NCBI GenBank assembly: GCA_963971535.1
Contig: OZ020593.1
Span: 17,363,919-17,427,918, forward strand
Source: Notolepis coatsorum
Lineage: Eukaryota; Chordata; Actinopteri; Aulopiformes; Paralepididae
Reading direction: 5' to 3'
Length of the DNA: 64,000 bases
The notes under the pieces are model-generated. The model had not been told where the DNA came from and made no database searches. It saw nothing but the letters and a program-made list of their open reading frames with translations. Made by a program: the position numbers and the translations under genes. Shown piece after piece: positions 53,296 through 63,309 of this stretch. Each line of letters starts with the position of its first letter. Position 1 is the first letter of the stretch.

Positions 53296-53735
53296 GGGAT
53301 TACAAGTTTTTGAACTCCTGGGCCCTGGCCATCAGGATGCTCAATGACAATAATGTAACTAACAACCCATCATCTACACACACATCCACATACACACTCA
53401 CTTTAAACAAACACTCACCTTACCACTCACTTTAGACACTTTAACACACTTTATATGTATCTATTATTAAAGAGATTTGCACCACATTTATATCTCATTT
53501 GCACCCTACCCCAAGTTTTGTACCTCTGCATTCTACCTCACTGTTACTCATTTCACTCTGTATTGTATATTGTATATATGTATATTGACTTTACTTACTT
53601 CTTAATAACTTATTTTTTACTTACTTTCTTTTTACTGTATGTAGCACACTCTAAGGGGCTCATACAGAAACAAGCATTTCATTATAAAGTATTCTGTATT
53701 TTGTTGTGACAAATAATAAACAAACTTGAAACTTC
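53296..53735 (+). mobile_element. LINE 3' end
   Basis: Starts with coding remnant 'gccatcaggatgctcaatga', then a 3' untranslated region with 'gtagcacactctaaggggct' and the ending 'aataaacaaacttgaaactt'. Same family as 15110-15366 and the 55.3-kb LINE. Confidence 0.75.
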
Positions 53736-53794
53736 CTCTTGCACGTACTGTCATTTACCGTCTTTGAGTCGGCTGTCGTAGGCCATAATTGAAC

Positions 53795-54062
53795 ATCGGG
53801 GAGCGGCAGTTGCTCAGGAGGTAGATCGGTCATCTGGTAATCTGATGGTTCCCGGTTCGATTCCCGTTCCTCCCGGGCAGCGTGTTGAAGTGTCCTTGAG
53901 CAAGACTCTTAGCCCCTAATTGCAACCGATGAGCAGGTCGGCACAACGGCACCTTGCATGGTCGCCTCCGCCGTCGGTGTGTGAATGTGTGAGTGAATGT
54001 GAGGAACAAAAATGTTAAAGCGCTTTGGATAAAAGCTGCCATATAAATGCACCATTTACTAT
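53795..54062 (+). mobile_element. SINE family C, copy 2
   Basis: The tRNA-like head is intact here: 'gcagttgctcaggaggtaga' and the B box 'ggttcgattccc'. Body 'gaagtgtccttgagcaagac', tail 'gataaaagctgccatataaa'. Confidence 0.85.
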
Positions 54063-54420
54063 TTACATTTAGTCATTTTACCTGACACTTTTATCTGAAG
54101 TGACTTACAAGTTCTTTACGACAAGTAACAGTGTTGAAAGTTGCTGCAGTGTTGAGTGCATAGTAGTAGAGACATATTAGTGTAGTGCATGGTTATTTTA
54201 ATTATTATCTCTCATTTCAGATATTGATTAAAGTGTTTATAGTCGACGGCGAAAGATTGGTCGGGTTTCCTAACTGGTGGGAAATTCTTTCCACCATTGT
54301 GGAGCGAGGGCCGAGAATATGGCGGCTTCTCTTTCTCATTTACCATTTACATCTGGCAGACATTCGGAACACAGGGAAATAATTAGGCTGAGGTTAAGGA
54401 AAAACATTCTTCCCAGTGTT
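54063..54420. other. Unassigned region
   Basis: No recognised repeats. Confidence 0.4.
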
Positions 54421-54454
54421 CCGTGTTTCGCTCTATGTCGTTGTCTCGTCAGAT

Positions 54455-54555
54455 TCCCCTCTCCTTCCTCGTCTTTCCCTCTCCTTCCTCATCTTCCCCT
54501 CTTCTCCCTCTCTTTCCTCGTCTTCCCCTCTCTTTCCTCGTCTCCCCCTCTCCCT
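54455..54555. repeat. Pyrimidine-rich tandem tract
   Basis: CCTCTCCTTCCTCGTCTTTCC-type units, irregular. Ser/Pro/Leu ORFs here are artefacts. A G run lies at 54684-54695. Confidence 0.8.
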
Positions 54556-54825
54556 TCCCAGCCTGGGGTCCTCTGGGGCTGTGCTGCAGCAGATGCTCAC
54601 AGGGCTCAAATCTGGATGGATTACAGGAACTAACAGATGCTGCTACTGTCTTCACCAGCCAGGGTTGCTAGACCGAATAAAAGGGGGGGGGGGGGTTGTG
54701 TGTGTGTGTTCATGCACATTCACATGTTTGTGTGCACATGTAGCCTTTGTTCCTTTGGAGAATGGGGATCTAGGTTTGCATTGCTTGGCTGAGCTCTTGA
54801 TACAAGGACTGACACTAGACAGTTA

Positions 54826-55060
54826 AATGGTAAATGGTGCATTTATATAGCGAGTTTTATCCAAAGCGCTTTAAAAATAATTGTATTCCTCACATTTTAC
54901 ACATTCACACACCAACGGCGGAGACGACCATGCAAGGTGCCACCTTGCTCTTCGGGAGTAAGTAAGTGTCTTGCTTACAAGGACACTTTGACGCGCTGTC
55001 CGGGAGGAGGGGGAATCGAACCAGACGACCGCTCTACCTCCTGAGCCACTGGCACCCCTT
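54826..55060 (-). mobile_element. SINE family C, copy 3 (reverse)
   Basis: 'atggtgcatttatatagcga' at the left is the reversed tail. 'gggaatcgaaccagacgacc' and 'tctacctcctgagccactgg' are the reversed B box and A box. Confidence 0.82.
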
Positions 55061-55064
55061 GACC

Positions 55065-55172
55065 TGGCATTCCATGCAACAAGGGGATACTTTACTGCAC
55101 CCTCCTACTTCTGCTCAATGGACTCTTAACTACACAGCCTCCAGACCCATACGCTGTGATCTAACAGTCTAA
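55065..55172 (+). mobile_element. L2 ORF2 fragment
   Basis: Aligns by eye to 51380-51475 (same order, several changes), including 'taactacacagcctccagac' followed by a CTACGCT-like word. This wording is nearly that of the 56-bp minisatellite unit at 57951. Confidence 0.75.
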
Positions 55173-55302
55173 CAGGCGCTCCAGAGGGTCGTCAATTCGG
55201 CCCAGAAAATCATTGGATGCCCTCTCCCCTCACTGGAAGAACTATACAACTCCCGCTGTCTTAAGAAGGCAGTCAAAATACTGAAGGACCCACACCAAGT
55301 TC
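55173..55302 (+). mobile_element. CR1/Rex-type LINE ORF2 fragment
   Basis: Reads LQRVVNSAQKIIGCPLPSLE and ELYNSRCLKKAVKILKDP, homologous to the same region of the minus-strand LINE that begins at 55303. That LINE appears to have integrated here, splitting it. Confidence 0.75.
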
Positions 55303-57793
55303 AAGTTCTTTAATAGTTGTCATACAGAAGTACAGAATACTTTCATACAAAATGCTTCTTACTGTTACGCTCCAGAGACTGTGCTAGACAAGATAGTATC
55401 AAATAACATAATAACATAATATAGCATGAATTTAGAAGAAGAAAATGAGGTCACAGTGTTCGGTATAGACATATGTACAATGTTCTGAGTTACCATATAA
55501 TATACAATACACAATACTATGCAGTGTACTAATGTACAGTACTATCTAGTGCAAAGCAGAAATGGGATGAGGTACAATTTTAGGTACAATTTACAGTAAG
55601 GTGTACGAGTTGTAGTGCAATCCTTCATCCATAAATATAAAGTGTGGGGAGTGGGTGCTACAGTGGGTGTGTGCTATAAGTGTGTGGAGTGGGTGCTACA
55701 GTGTGTTTGTTTAAAGTGAGTGTGTGCGTGTGGATGTGTGTGCTATGTGCGTTTGGTGGTTGTTGTTGTGTAGTGTTCATTCATTGTTCGTTTAGCAGCC
55801 TGATGGCCTGGGGATAGAAGCTTCTTCTGAGTCTTTCTGTGCTCGCCTTGAGACTCCTGTATCGCTTGCCTGACGGCAGCAGTTCAAAGAGGCAGTTGTT
55901 CGGGTGACTGGAGTCTTTAATGATTCTCTTAGCCTTGCCCTTGCAACGCTTGTAGTAAATGTTCTGGAGGGTGGGGAGCCCCCCTCCAATTGTGCGTTCG
56001 GCTGAACGTGTCACTCTTTGTAGTCTGCTTTGGTCTTGTGCAGTGCTATTCCCAAACCAGGAGGTGATGTTGCCGGTCAAGATGCTCTCTATTGTACATG
56101 AGTAGAAGTTCTTAAGGATCTTCTGGCTGACTTGGAACTTCCTTAGGCGCCTGAGGAAGTAGAGGCGTTGTCGTGCCTTCTTCACAACACTGTTAATGTG
56201 TGTGGTCCATGTCAAGTCCTCGGATATGTAGGCTCCGAGGTACTTAAAGCTGTTGACTCTCTCAACCGGTGCCCCGTCGATGCTGAGGGGGCTGTAGTCC
56301 TTGACCCCCGACCTCCTGAAGTCCACAATCATCTCCTTTGTTTTGCTGACGTTCAGGGAGAGGCTGTTTTCCTGGCACCATCCCGCCAGGACCTTGACCT
56401 CTTCCAGGTAGGCCCTCTCGTCGTTGGCAGAGATCAGGCCCACCACCACTGTGTCGTCAGCAAATTTGACGATTGTATTGCTACTCCGCTGAGCCACACA
56501 GTCGTGTGTGTACAGGGAGTAGAGGAGGGGACTCAGAACACAGCCCTGGGGGGCCCCTATGTTGAGGGTGATGGATGAGGAGGTGCAGTTGCCTGCTCTC
56601 ACCACCTGGGGTCTGCCAGTCAGGAAGTCCAAGACCCACTGGCAGAGGTCATAGCCCAAGCCCAGGTCCCTGAGCTTGGCTATGAGTATGGAGGGGACTA
56701 TGGTATTGAATGCCGAGCTGTAGTCGATGAATAGCATTCTCACATAGTTCCCCTGCCTCTTGTCCAGGTGTGATGCTGCTGTGTGCAGCACATGGGATAT
56801 GGCGTCCTCCGTGGACCTGTTGGGGCGGTATGCAAATTGCAGGGGGTCCATGTTGATGGGGAGGGAGGAGCAGATGTAGCCCTTTACTAGCTTCTCGAAG
56901 CACTTCATGGCTATGGAGGTGAGAGCTACAGGGCGGTAGTCGTTGAGGCAAGCAGGCTTGGATTTTTTGGGTACAGGGATAATAGTGGACTTCTTCAGGC
57001 AGGTGGGGATGACAGCCTGTTCTAAGGACAGGTTAAATATGTCAGTGAATACTGGGGCCAGTTGGTCGGCACAGACTTTTAGGACGCGGCCGGGGATGCC
57101 GTCTGGACCTGCTGCCTTCCTGATATTCACTTTTTTAAAGGTCCGCCTCACCTCATGCTCTGTTACCCTGAACACTGCGCCTCCATCAGCAGCCGACCCC
57201 CCCCCCCATTGCCGAGGCTTGTGAGCTGGTGTTGTTATTACCAGCATCAAACCTCGCATAGAAGGTATTGAGGTCATTTGCTAAGGAGATGTCACTGTTC
57301 AGTTTGAGGGAGGCGCCTTTGTAGTCTGTCATCGTTTTGAGCCCCTGCCACATAGCTCTAGAGTCAGCTTGTTCAAACTGGAGTTCAATTTTATCCCTGT
57401 AGCGTCGTTTGGCCTCTGACACAGTCCTCCTTACGTTGTATCGCGCCACCTTGTGGTCATCCATGTTGCCTGCCTCTAGGCCGTCGTTGTATGCTTTGGT
57501 GCGCTCTCTCAGAGCTTCACGGACGGATTTGTCTACCCAGGGTTTTTGATTTGGGTAAACTTTCATTTTGGTAGTGGGGATTGTTTCTTTCACCCTAGTA
57601 CAAACATAGTCCAGCACTGTCTCCGTGTAGGCATTAATGTTATCTGTGTCGCGGAACACATTCCAGTCTGTGTTGTGAAACACTGACCGGATCGTATCCT
57701 CTGACGTCACATCCCATTTCTGCACCTCTCGCGAGACTACGGGAGTACTTTTAATTTTCTGTCTGTACTTCGGTGTAAGAAACTGGCAACAAA
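55303..57793 (-). mobile_element. CR1/Rex-type LINE, 5'-truncated
   Basis: The 3' end (AAGTTCAAGTTCTTTAATAG on the plus strand) is at 55303. The ORF2 remnant covers most of the rest. Homology can be read back to about 57793, where a stop appears, so the endonuclease half is missing. Same family as the 3' ends at 15.2, 19.8 and 53.5 kb. Confidence 0.88.
55781..57790 (-). pseudogene. LINE reverse transcriptase (ORF2), truncated and frameshifted
   Basis: Two frames join near a C run at 57198-57206: 57725-57186 covers the linker before RT (QKPWVDKSVREALRERTKAY), and 57277-55781 covers RT to the C-terminus, 498 codons. RT motifs in order: [32 protein letters not shown] (motif A), [10 protein letters not shown] (motif B), FADDTVVVG (catalytic motif C), and [10 protein letters not shown]. 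The C-terminal domain ends [20 protein letters not shown]. The RT core itself is uninterrupted. It would copy LINE RNA at a nicked target, but the endonuclease is missing. I place it in the CR1/L2/Rex1 group from the motif wording, without a tree. Confidence 0.9.
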
Positions 57794-57950
57794 CACCTCA
57801 TACGGCTGCGCTCGGGCAGGCGTTTCAGCGTCATGCCCACCCGGACTAACAGACTGAAGTTTAGTTTTTATCCCAGGGCCATATGTGCACTAAACTCAGT
57901 TAAAATTTAAAACAACAATCTCCCCTGCACCCCCCCCCCCCCCCCCCCCT
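57794..57950. repeat. Junction region with poly(C)
   Basis: A run of about 22 C residues at 57929-57949 directly precedes the 56-bp minisatellite. Confidence 0.8.
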
Positions 57951-58590
57951 CTGATCTCTAACTACACAGCCTCCAGACCCCTAAGCTCTGATCTAGATGG
58001 TACAGTCTGATCTCTAACTACACAGCCTCCAGACCCCTACGCTCTGATCTAGATGGTACAGTCTGATCTCTAACTACACAGCCTCCAGACCCCTACGCTC
58101 TGATCTAGATGGTACAGTCTGGTCTCTAACTACACAGCCTCCAGACCCCTACGCTCTGATCTAGATGGTACAGTCTGATCTCTAACTACACAGCCTCCAG
58201 ACCCCTACGCTCTGATCTAGATGGTACAGTCTGGTCTCTAACTACACAGCCTCCAGACCCCTACGCTCTGATCTAGATGGTACAGTCTGGTCTCTAACTA
58301 CACAGCCTCCAGACCCCTATGCTCTGATCTAGATGGTACAGTCTGATCTCTAACTACACAGCCTCCAGACCCCTACGCTCTGATCTAGATGGTACAGTCT
58401 GATCTCTAACTACACAGCTGATCTAGATGGTACAGTCTGATCTCTAACTACACAGCCTCCAGACCCCTACCCTCTGATCTAGATGGTACAGTCTGATCTC
58501 TAACTACACAGCCTCCAGACCCCTACGCTCTGATCTAGATGGTACAGTCTGGTCTCTAACTACACAGCCTCAGACCGCTACGCGCCTTGC
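57951..58590 (+). repeat. 56-bp minisatellite derived from L2 coding sequence, about 11 units
   Basis: The unit starts CTGATCTCTAACTACACAGC, continues CTCCAGACCCCTACGCTCTG and ends ATCTAGATGGTACAGT; spacing 56 bp. One unit near 58411-58440 lacks its middle. The first two-thirds match the L2 segment TCTCTAACTACAC...CCTACGCTCTG at 51438-51475, so the array was amplified from an L2 copy. Confidence 0.92.
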
Positions 58591-59063
58591 AACATGTGAT
58601 GGACTTGAAATAGATATTGCAATTGTCACATAGAATGAATGAATGGGCTACTTTCTATGTAGCTCATGAATGCATTTTCTGTCCTCTCTTTATTTACAAA
58701 AGACAACATAAACATGTAACTGTTTACCTCTATATTTACATTCACTCATACATTCCCTTTTTGTTTAGCTACTGTCTACATTGTATATATTCCTGTATAC
58801 TGTCCATAATGTTACTTTATGTTTATAGTGTACTATATGTTACTTTGTTTATATTAGATCTTGTTCTTTATATATATTGAAATTCTTTATTCGGAATAAC
58901 CCCTTGAGATGTAGCATCTCGTTTTCGAGGGGATCCTAACACAATACAACGTATGTACATGTTCATATATATACACCGTGGGAAGGGGGAAACGCAATTT
59001 AATGTATCTGTATGTCTTGCACATTACGAGAGGTGACAATAAAGCTGACTTTGACTTTGATTG
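58591..59063 (+). repeat. LINE-like 3' region
   Basis: 'gacaataaagctgactttga' at 59035-59060 is a widespread CR1/Rex-type tail. 58890-58940 ('ctcgttttcgaggggatcc') resembles another fish retroelement end. Boundaries are unclear. Confidence 0.45.
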
Positions 59064-59195
59064 ATGGCTTTAAATAAGGTTTGAGTGGCTTTCTCCACAT
59101 CCTGCGGGCATGTACATATCCGGTTACATTATTTTATTATTATTTAAGTGCTTTAAAGGGGCACTTCATGGGAAAATGGCTTCATAATGGGTGGG

Positions 59196-59300
59196 GGTTA
59201 AAGGTGGAGGTGTCGGCCATGACGAGGGTGAGGGTTAAAGGTGGAGGTGTCTGCCATGACGAGGGTGAGGGTTAAAGGTGGAGGTGTCTGCCATGACGGT
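59196..59300. repeat. 37-bp tandem repeat, 3 units
   Basis: 'ggttaaaggtggaggtgtc' at 59196, 59233 and 59270. Short ORFs through it are artefacts. Confidence 0.9.
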
Positions 59301-60136
59301 GGTGATGGGGTGATCCAACATCGGGTGGTAGTCATCCATGGTGTTGGCACGATAGAACATGGTATGCTCCTGCATTGTGGCCATGAACCATATTTGAGTG
59401 GCAGTAAAGTTATGATGACCCGAATGATAATGAGGGACAGAGGCGTTCGCCAGTTGTCGTATGTTCTCGAATCGTCTGTCACCATCTCGTGGGTTGTTGT
59501 AGGTGTCGTGCCAGGTCGCAGGCCGCACAAAGGGTTTGAGTCTCCAGTTCTGCATCTTCACTTGTTAGTTGTTTCTTTCAGCAGGAAAACCGGAACGTTA
59601 TATCTGCGTGCGTGTCTGAGCGCGAGGTGAATTCATATCCGGTTAAATCTGATTAATTGTGATTTCACCAGCCCTCTAAAAGTGTATCGGGATGGAAACT
59701 GGTTTTGAAAAGGAGGGCGTGGCGGTCTGTTTCTTTGAACCAGACCCTGGTTCCTAACCCCTTAATAATAATGCAGGACCTCTTTTAGGGGGTCTTTATT
59801 CGGCATGCAACAAACTGGACATGCAATTGGAGCGGGATACACACACACATGCATTGTCTTTTTTCTCAGTCGCCGATGAGATTGAGTCTCTGCACTTGAC
59901 CCATCCCGTCGTCCTTCCCCCCATGGGCAGCCGGGAGCAGATAGGGCGTCAACGTGAGCCGTGCCCCGAGGACCAATCCAAGTGCTCCTGCCCGTCTTCG
60001 TCAAGGACGCGATCTGTTGTTGTGCATGTTTTTCCATTGGGTTTATCTTATCGGGGGGGAAACCCTTGCGAGCACAAGGAGAACATGCAAACTCCACACA
60101 GAAAGGCCTGGGAGATACCCCACCTGGGTACCTGGG
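59301..60136. other. Mostly unassigned region
   Basis: 'aggagaacatgcaaactcca' (60078-60097) and 'cacagaaaggcc' are wording from a common fish retroelement, perhaps RTE-type, but I cannot bound it. Confidence 0.35.
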
Positions 60137-60368
60137 CCCTCATTCATCAACGTGTTCTATGCACAGATCCGTGCTTACCCTGTGCGTACGATCATTTCTA
60201 AGCAAATAGTGGGATTCATCAATTTCAACTTGAACTTGACTTTGTGCGTACATCTACGCACAGGTCCGACCTGGCGTACCTAGCTCCCAGTGGTAGAATA
60301 TCGTTACTACGCATAAGCACTCCTCAGTCCTGCATTAGTTCCAAGGCGGAAATAAAGACACTGGCGCG

Positions 60369-60718
60369 TGTTCTGTATGACCCCCGTGATTCATCATAGT
60401 TCATTGTGAAACAGCGATATTAGTGTAATTATTGTCAAACCCTAAACAGCATCAACTTCTGAATGTAGGATGCAGGACGGTTAACGTTGCATTATTTGGC
60501 CGATACGTTGTTGGCTGATAAGGAACGCATGACCCAGGCCTAATCTCATTTAATTAAATTGTAATGTTATTATATCTGTCATCAAAATATCACTTAAATG
60601 CAGGTGATCACGGTTATCCACTGAAGCCATGCGTGGCTAGAATCGTCCCTGACCAACAACGACCCAATTGGAGCGCAGATCGAAGGGAAATCAATCAACA
60701 GTTACAATATACCCAGGT
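60369..60718 (+). repeat. Tandem duplication with a stray transposase exon piece
   Basis: 'gttctgtatgacc' and following bases at 60369 recur at 60719, about 350 bp later. Between them 60604-60660 reads GDHGYPLKP after a splice-acceptor-like AG, a diverged copy of the start of transposase exon 2 (GDRGYPLKP at 61596). Confidence 0.75.
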
Positions 60719-60819
60719 GTTCTGTATGACCCGTAATTAATTAAATTGGCGACATGAGTGTAATCGTCGGCAAACCCTATAAATTACATCTGGAACATGG
60801 ATTTCAGATCCTATTCACC

Positions 60820-61954
60820 ATGGATAACGCAGGCCTCGCAGTGTTGCACGATTTGGGAATGGGCCATGCCCATGGTGCGCTCCACAGGGAGCGCGTCTTC
60901 AGGGACAGGGCAGACCTGTTTGCCGAGAGCACAGAGTGGCTCATGAGCAGGTTCCGCTTCCCCAGGGCAATCCTGCTCGACCTGTGCCGGGATCTGGGAC
61001 CCTTATTGGAGCGCCGAACAAGGCGCACACATGCCATCCCCGTCCACACCCAAGTCCTCTCCACCCTGGGATTCTTGGCCACCGGGACGTTCCAGCGGGA
61101 GATCGCAGATCGCTCGGGCATCTCCCAACCCTCACTCAGCAGGATCATGCCCACAGTGTTGGATGCCATCATGTCCCTAATCCCCGACTACATCAAATTC
61201 CCATACACACACGCACAGCAGGTCGAGGTCAAGAGGGCCTTCCACGCCATCGCCGGTTTCCCCAACGTAATTGGAGCAATAGACTGCACACACATAGCCA
61301 TCAAAACACCATCACAAAATGAATTCAATTACGTTAACAGGAAGGGGTTCCACTCGGTAAATGTCCAAGTGATCTGCGATGCCCGTTTGGCACTCCTAAA
61401 TGTCGTTGCCCAGTGGCCAGGAGGAACCCACGACTCGTTTGTGGTGCAGAACAGCTCTGTGGGCATTCGTCTCCAGGCTGGGGTTGTTGAAGACGGGTGG
61501 CTTATTGGTGAGTGTTACACATTTAGGCCCATATTGAATCAAATCGTAATGTTATTACTGGTATCTGTAATTAAATTATATATCTTTCAATGCAGGGGAT
61601 CGTGGCTATCCACTAAAGCCGTGGCTGATGACGCCGCTGACCAACCCCACCACCCAACAGGAGGGCACCTATAACCGGGCGCACGCACGCACACGAGTCA
61701 CCGTGGAGCGTGCAATTGGTCTCCTGAAGGGTCGGTGGCTCTGCCTGTCTGGCACGGGGGGCACACTGCAGTACCGGCCTGTAAAGGTCTGCAACATCAT
61801 CGTGGCCTGCAGTGTGCTCCATAACATGGCCATCAGGCATGGCATCCCGCTGCTAAACCCAGAACTACCCGACGACCCCATGCCAGACGTGGAAGAGCCA
61901 CCTCCAAACACCACTGGAATGCTGACAAGAGCTGGGATCATAGCGCAGTTTTGA
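60820..61954 (+). CDS. HARBI1-like Harbinger transposase, two exons
   Basis: Exon 1 runs 60820-61507 and exon 2 61596-61954, joined across an 88-bp intron with a GT donor (TTG|GTGAGT) and a TTTCAATGCAG acceptor; together about 348 codons, close to the roughly 350 of vertebrate HARBI1. The N-terminal half carries a helix-turn-helix (REIADRSGISQPSLSRIM). The DDE catalytic residues are in VIGAIDCTHI, WPGGTHDSF and TVERAIGLLKGRW. The frame is open from 60754, but those extra codons lie in the duplicated leader, so I prefer the ATG at 60820. It should excise and integrate the element together with the partner protein. No lesion is seen across the join, so it may be functional. Confidence 0.9.
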
Positions 61955-62286
61955 GTGAGTCTACCCCATGCACTGGAAGAACTGCGATTTGTGTCAATTC
62001 ATATTAATTAAGTAATCATTAGTAACCTGTACATAAAAGGAAAATACTGTTGTTTGAAATCGAATTGAGCTCATTAATGAATTGGAACCATTTTTGAATT
62101 GCATTGTACAGTTATAGTTGAATGGAAGTAGCTGACAGTTTAAAGGTGACCAGATGACACTTTACCGTGCATGCAGGGTATCAATCAAACTTCAAAAGAA
62201 CGGAACGAGGAAAGGCATTCATCCAGCTAATGATTATCTGATTATAATAATGACACCAACGCCAAAGGTGGTTACGGTATTTATTG

Positions 62287-63307
62287 CAGCGTTTCCGTTA
62301 GCCGGTAATTACCGGTATTTGACCGGCAAAATCTGTTGAAGTCCGACATATTTAATCTCTCCGGTCATAATGTCCGGTGAAAATAATTCCCTCTAAACAC
62401 AATTAGATTATTTGAATTGTATTAAAATAGGCTAAAATTAAATAGCCTATGCGATGAACGAAACAAACAATCATTAAGCAGCCGGTCTAATAATGACATT
62501 GTCTTGTCAGCGCGAGCTGGCTGCTGATATATTTGCGAGAAGCATCCATCTGCCGGCCGGCAGGGTGCAGTACTCCAATTCAGCCATTGGCAATTCAGCT
62601 GTTGGGTGGGGGCGCTGCTGAGCGGTTTCCAGACCGGACCTAAAAACACTGCTGCTCCATGCTTCACGTAAATATATCAGCAGCCAGCTCGCGCTGACAA
62701 CAGAATGTCATTATTAGACCGGCTGCTTGGTGAAGCAACGATGAAACAAATGATTGTTTCGTTCATCGCATAGGCTATTTAATTTTAGCCTATTTTAATA
62801 CAATTCAAATAATCAAATTGTGTTTAGAGGGAATTATTTTCACAGGACATTATGACCAGCACCAAGTCGTTGGGAGGTGGAGATATAAATCACGCAAACC
62901 CAAGATAATGTTGCCGTCTCTCTCTGCCAAATTTCTCAGTTCTTCGCTTGATATAATTAATATAAATGTCCAATATAACGGAATTCGTTAGCTCATAAAA
63001 ATGTGATTATAACAGACTGCTGTTTATTAAGGTCGGGCAGACTGCCCACCGACACCTCAAGTCGGCAGCAGCACGAAGTCTCGAGGGACTTATTTTATTT
63101 GGAATATATTAATGACTGTATATACGCAAAAGTAGCCTAGTTTTAAGTTAAAATATTATAAATGCCTTGATGATGTCATTCTTTATATAGGCATATCAAT
63201 TGTTTTTAAGCTCAATAAACTCTGACCGGAATTTATCCCATTTGTCCGGTAGATTTCAATCTACCGGACACTCAGACCTGAAAAAAAAAATTCTAACGGA
63301 AACCCTG
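62287..63307. mobile_element. Non-autonomous hAT element with internal long inverted repeat
   Basis: Ends CAGCGTTTCCGTTAG and CTAACGGAAACCCTG are inverted repeats with one mismatch. ATTTATTG flanks both sides (62279-62286 and 63308-63315). Inside, about 190-bp arms (62362-62548 and 62660-62857; for example 'gcagccggtctaataatgac') form a second large hairpin. No transposase. It sits in the gap between the two convergent Harbinger genes. Confidence 0.9.
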
Positions 63308-63309
63308 AT

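Noticed and set aside
59198-59630. ORFs of 108-129 codons on both strands
   Set aside because: They run through the 37-bp tandem repeat and continue without any recognisable domain.
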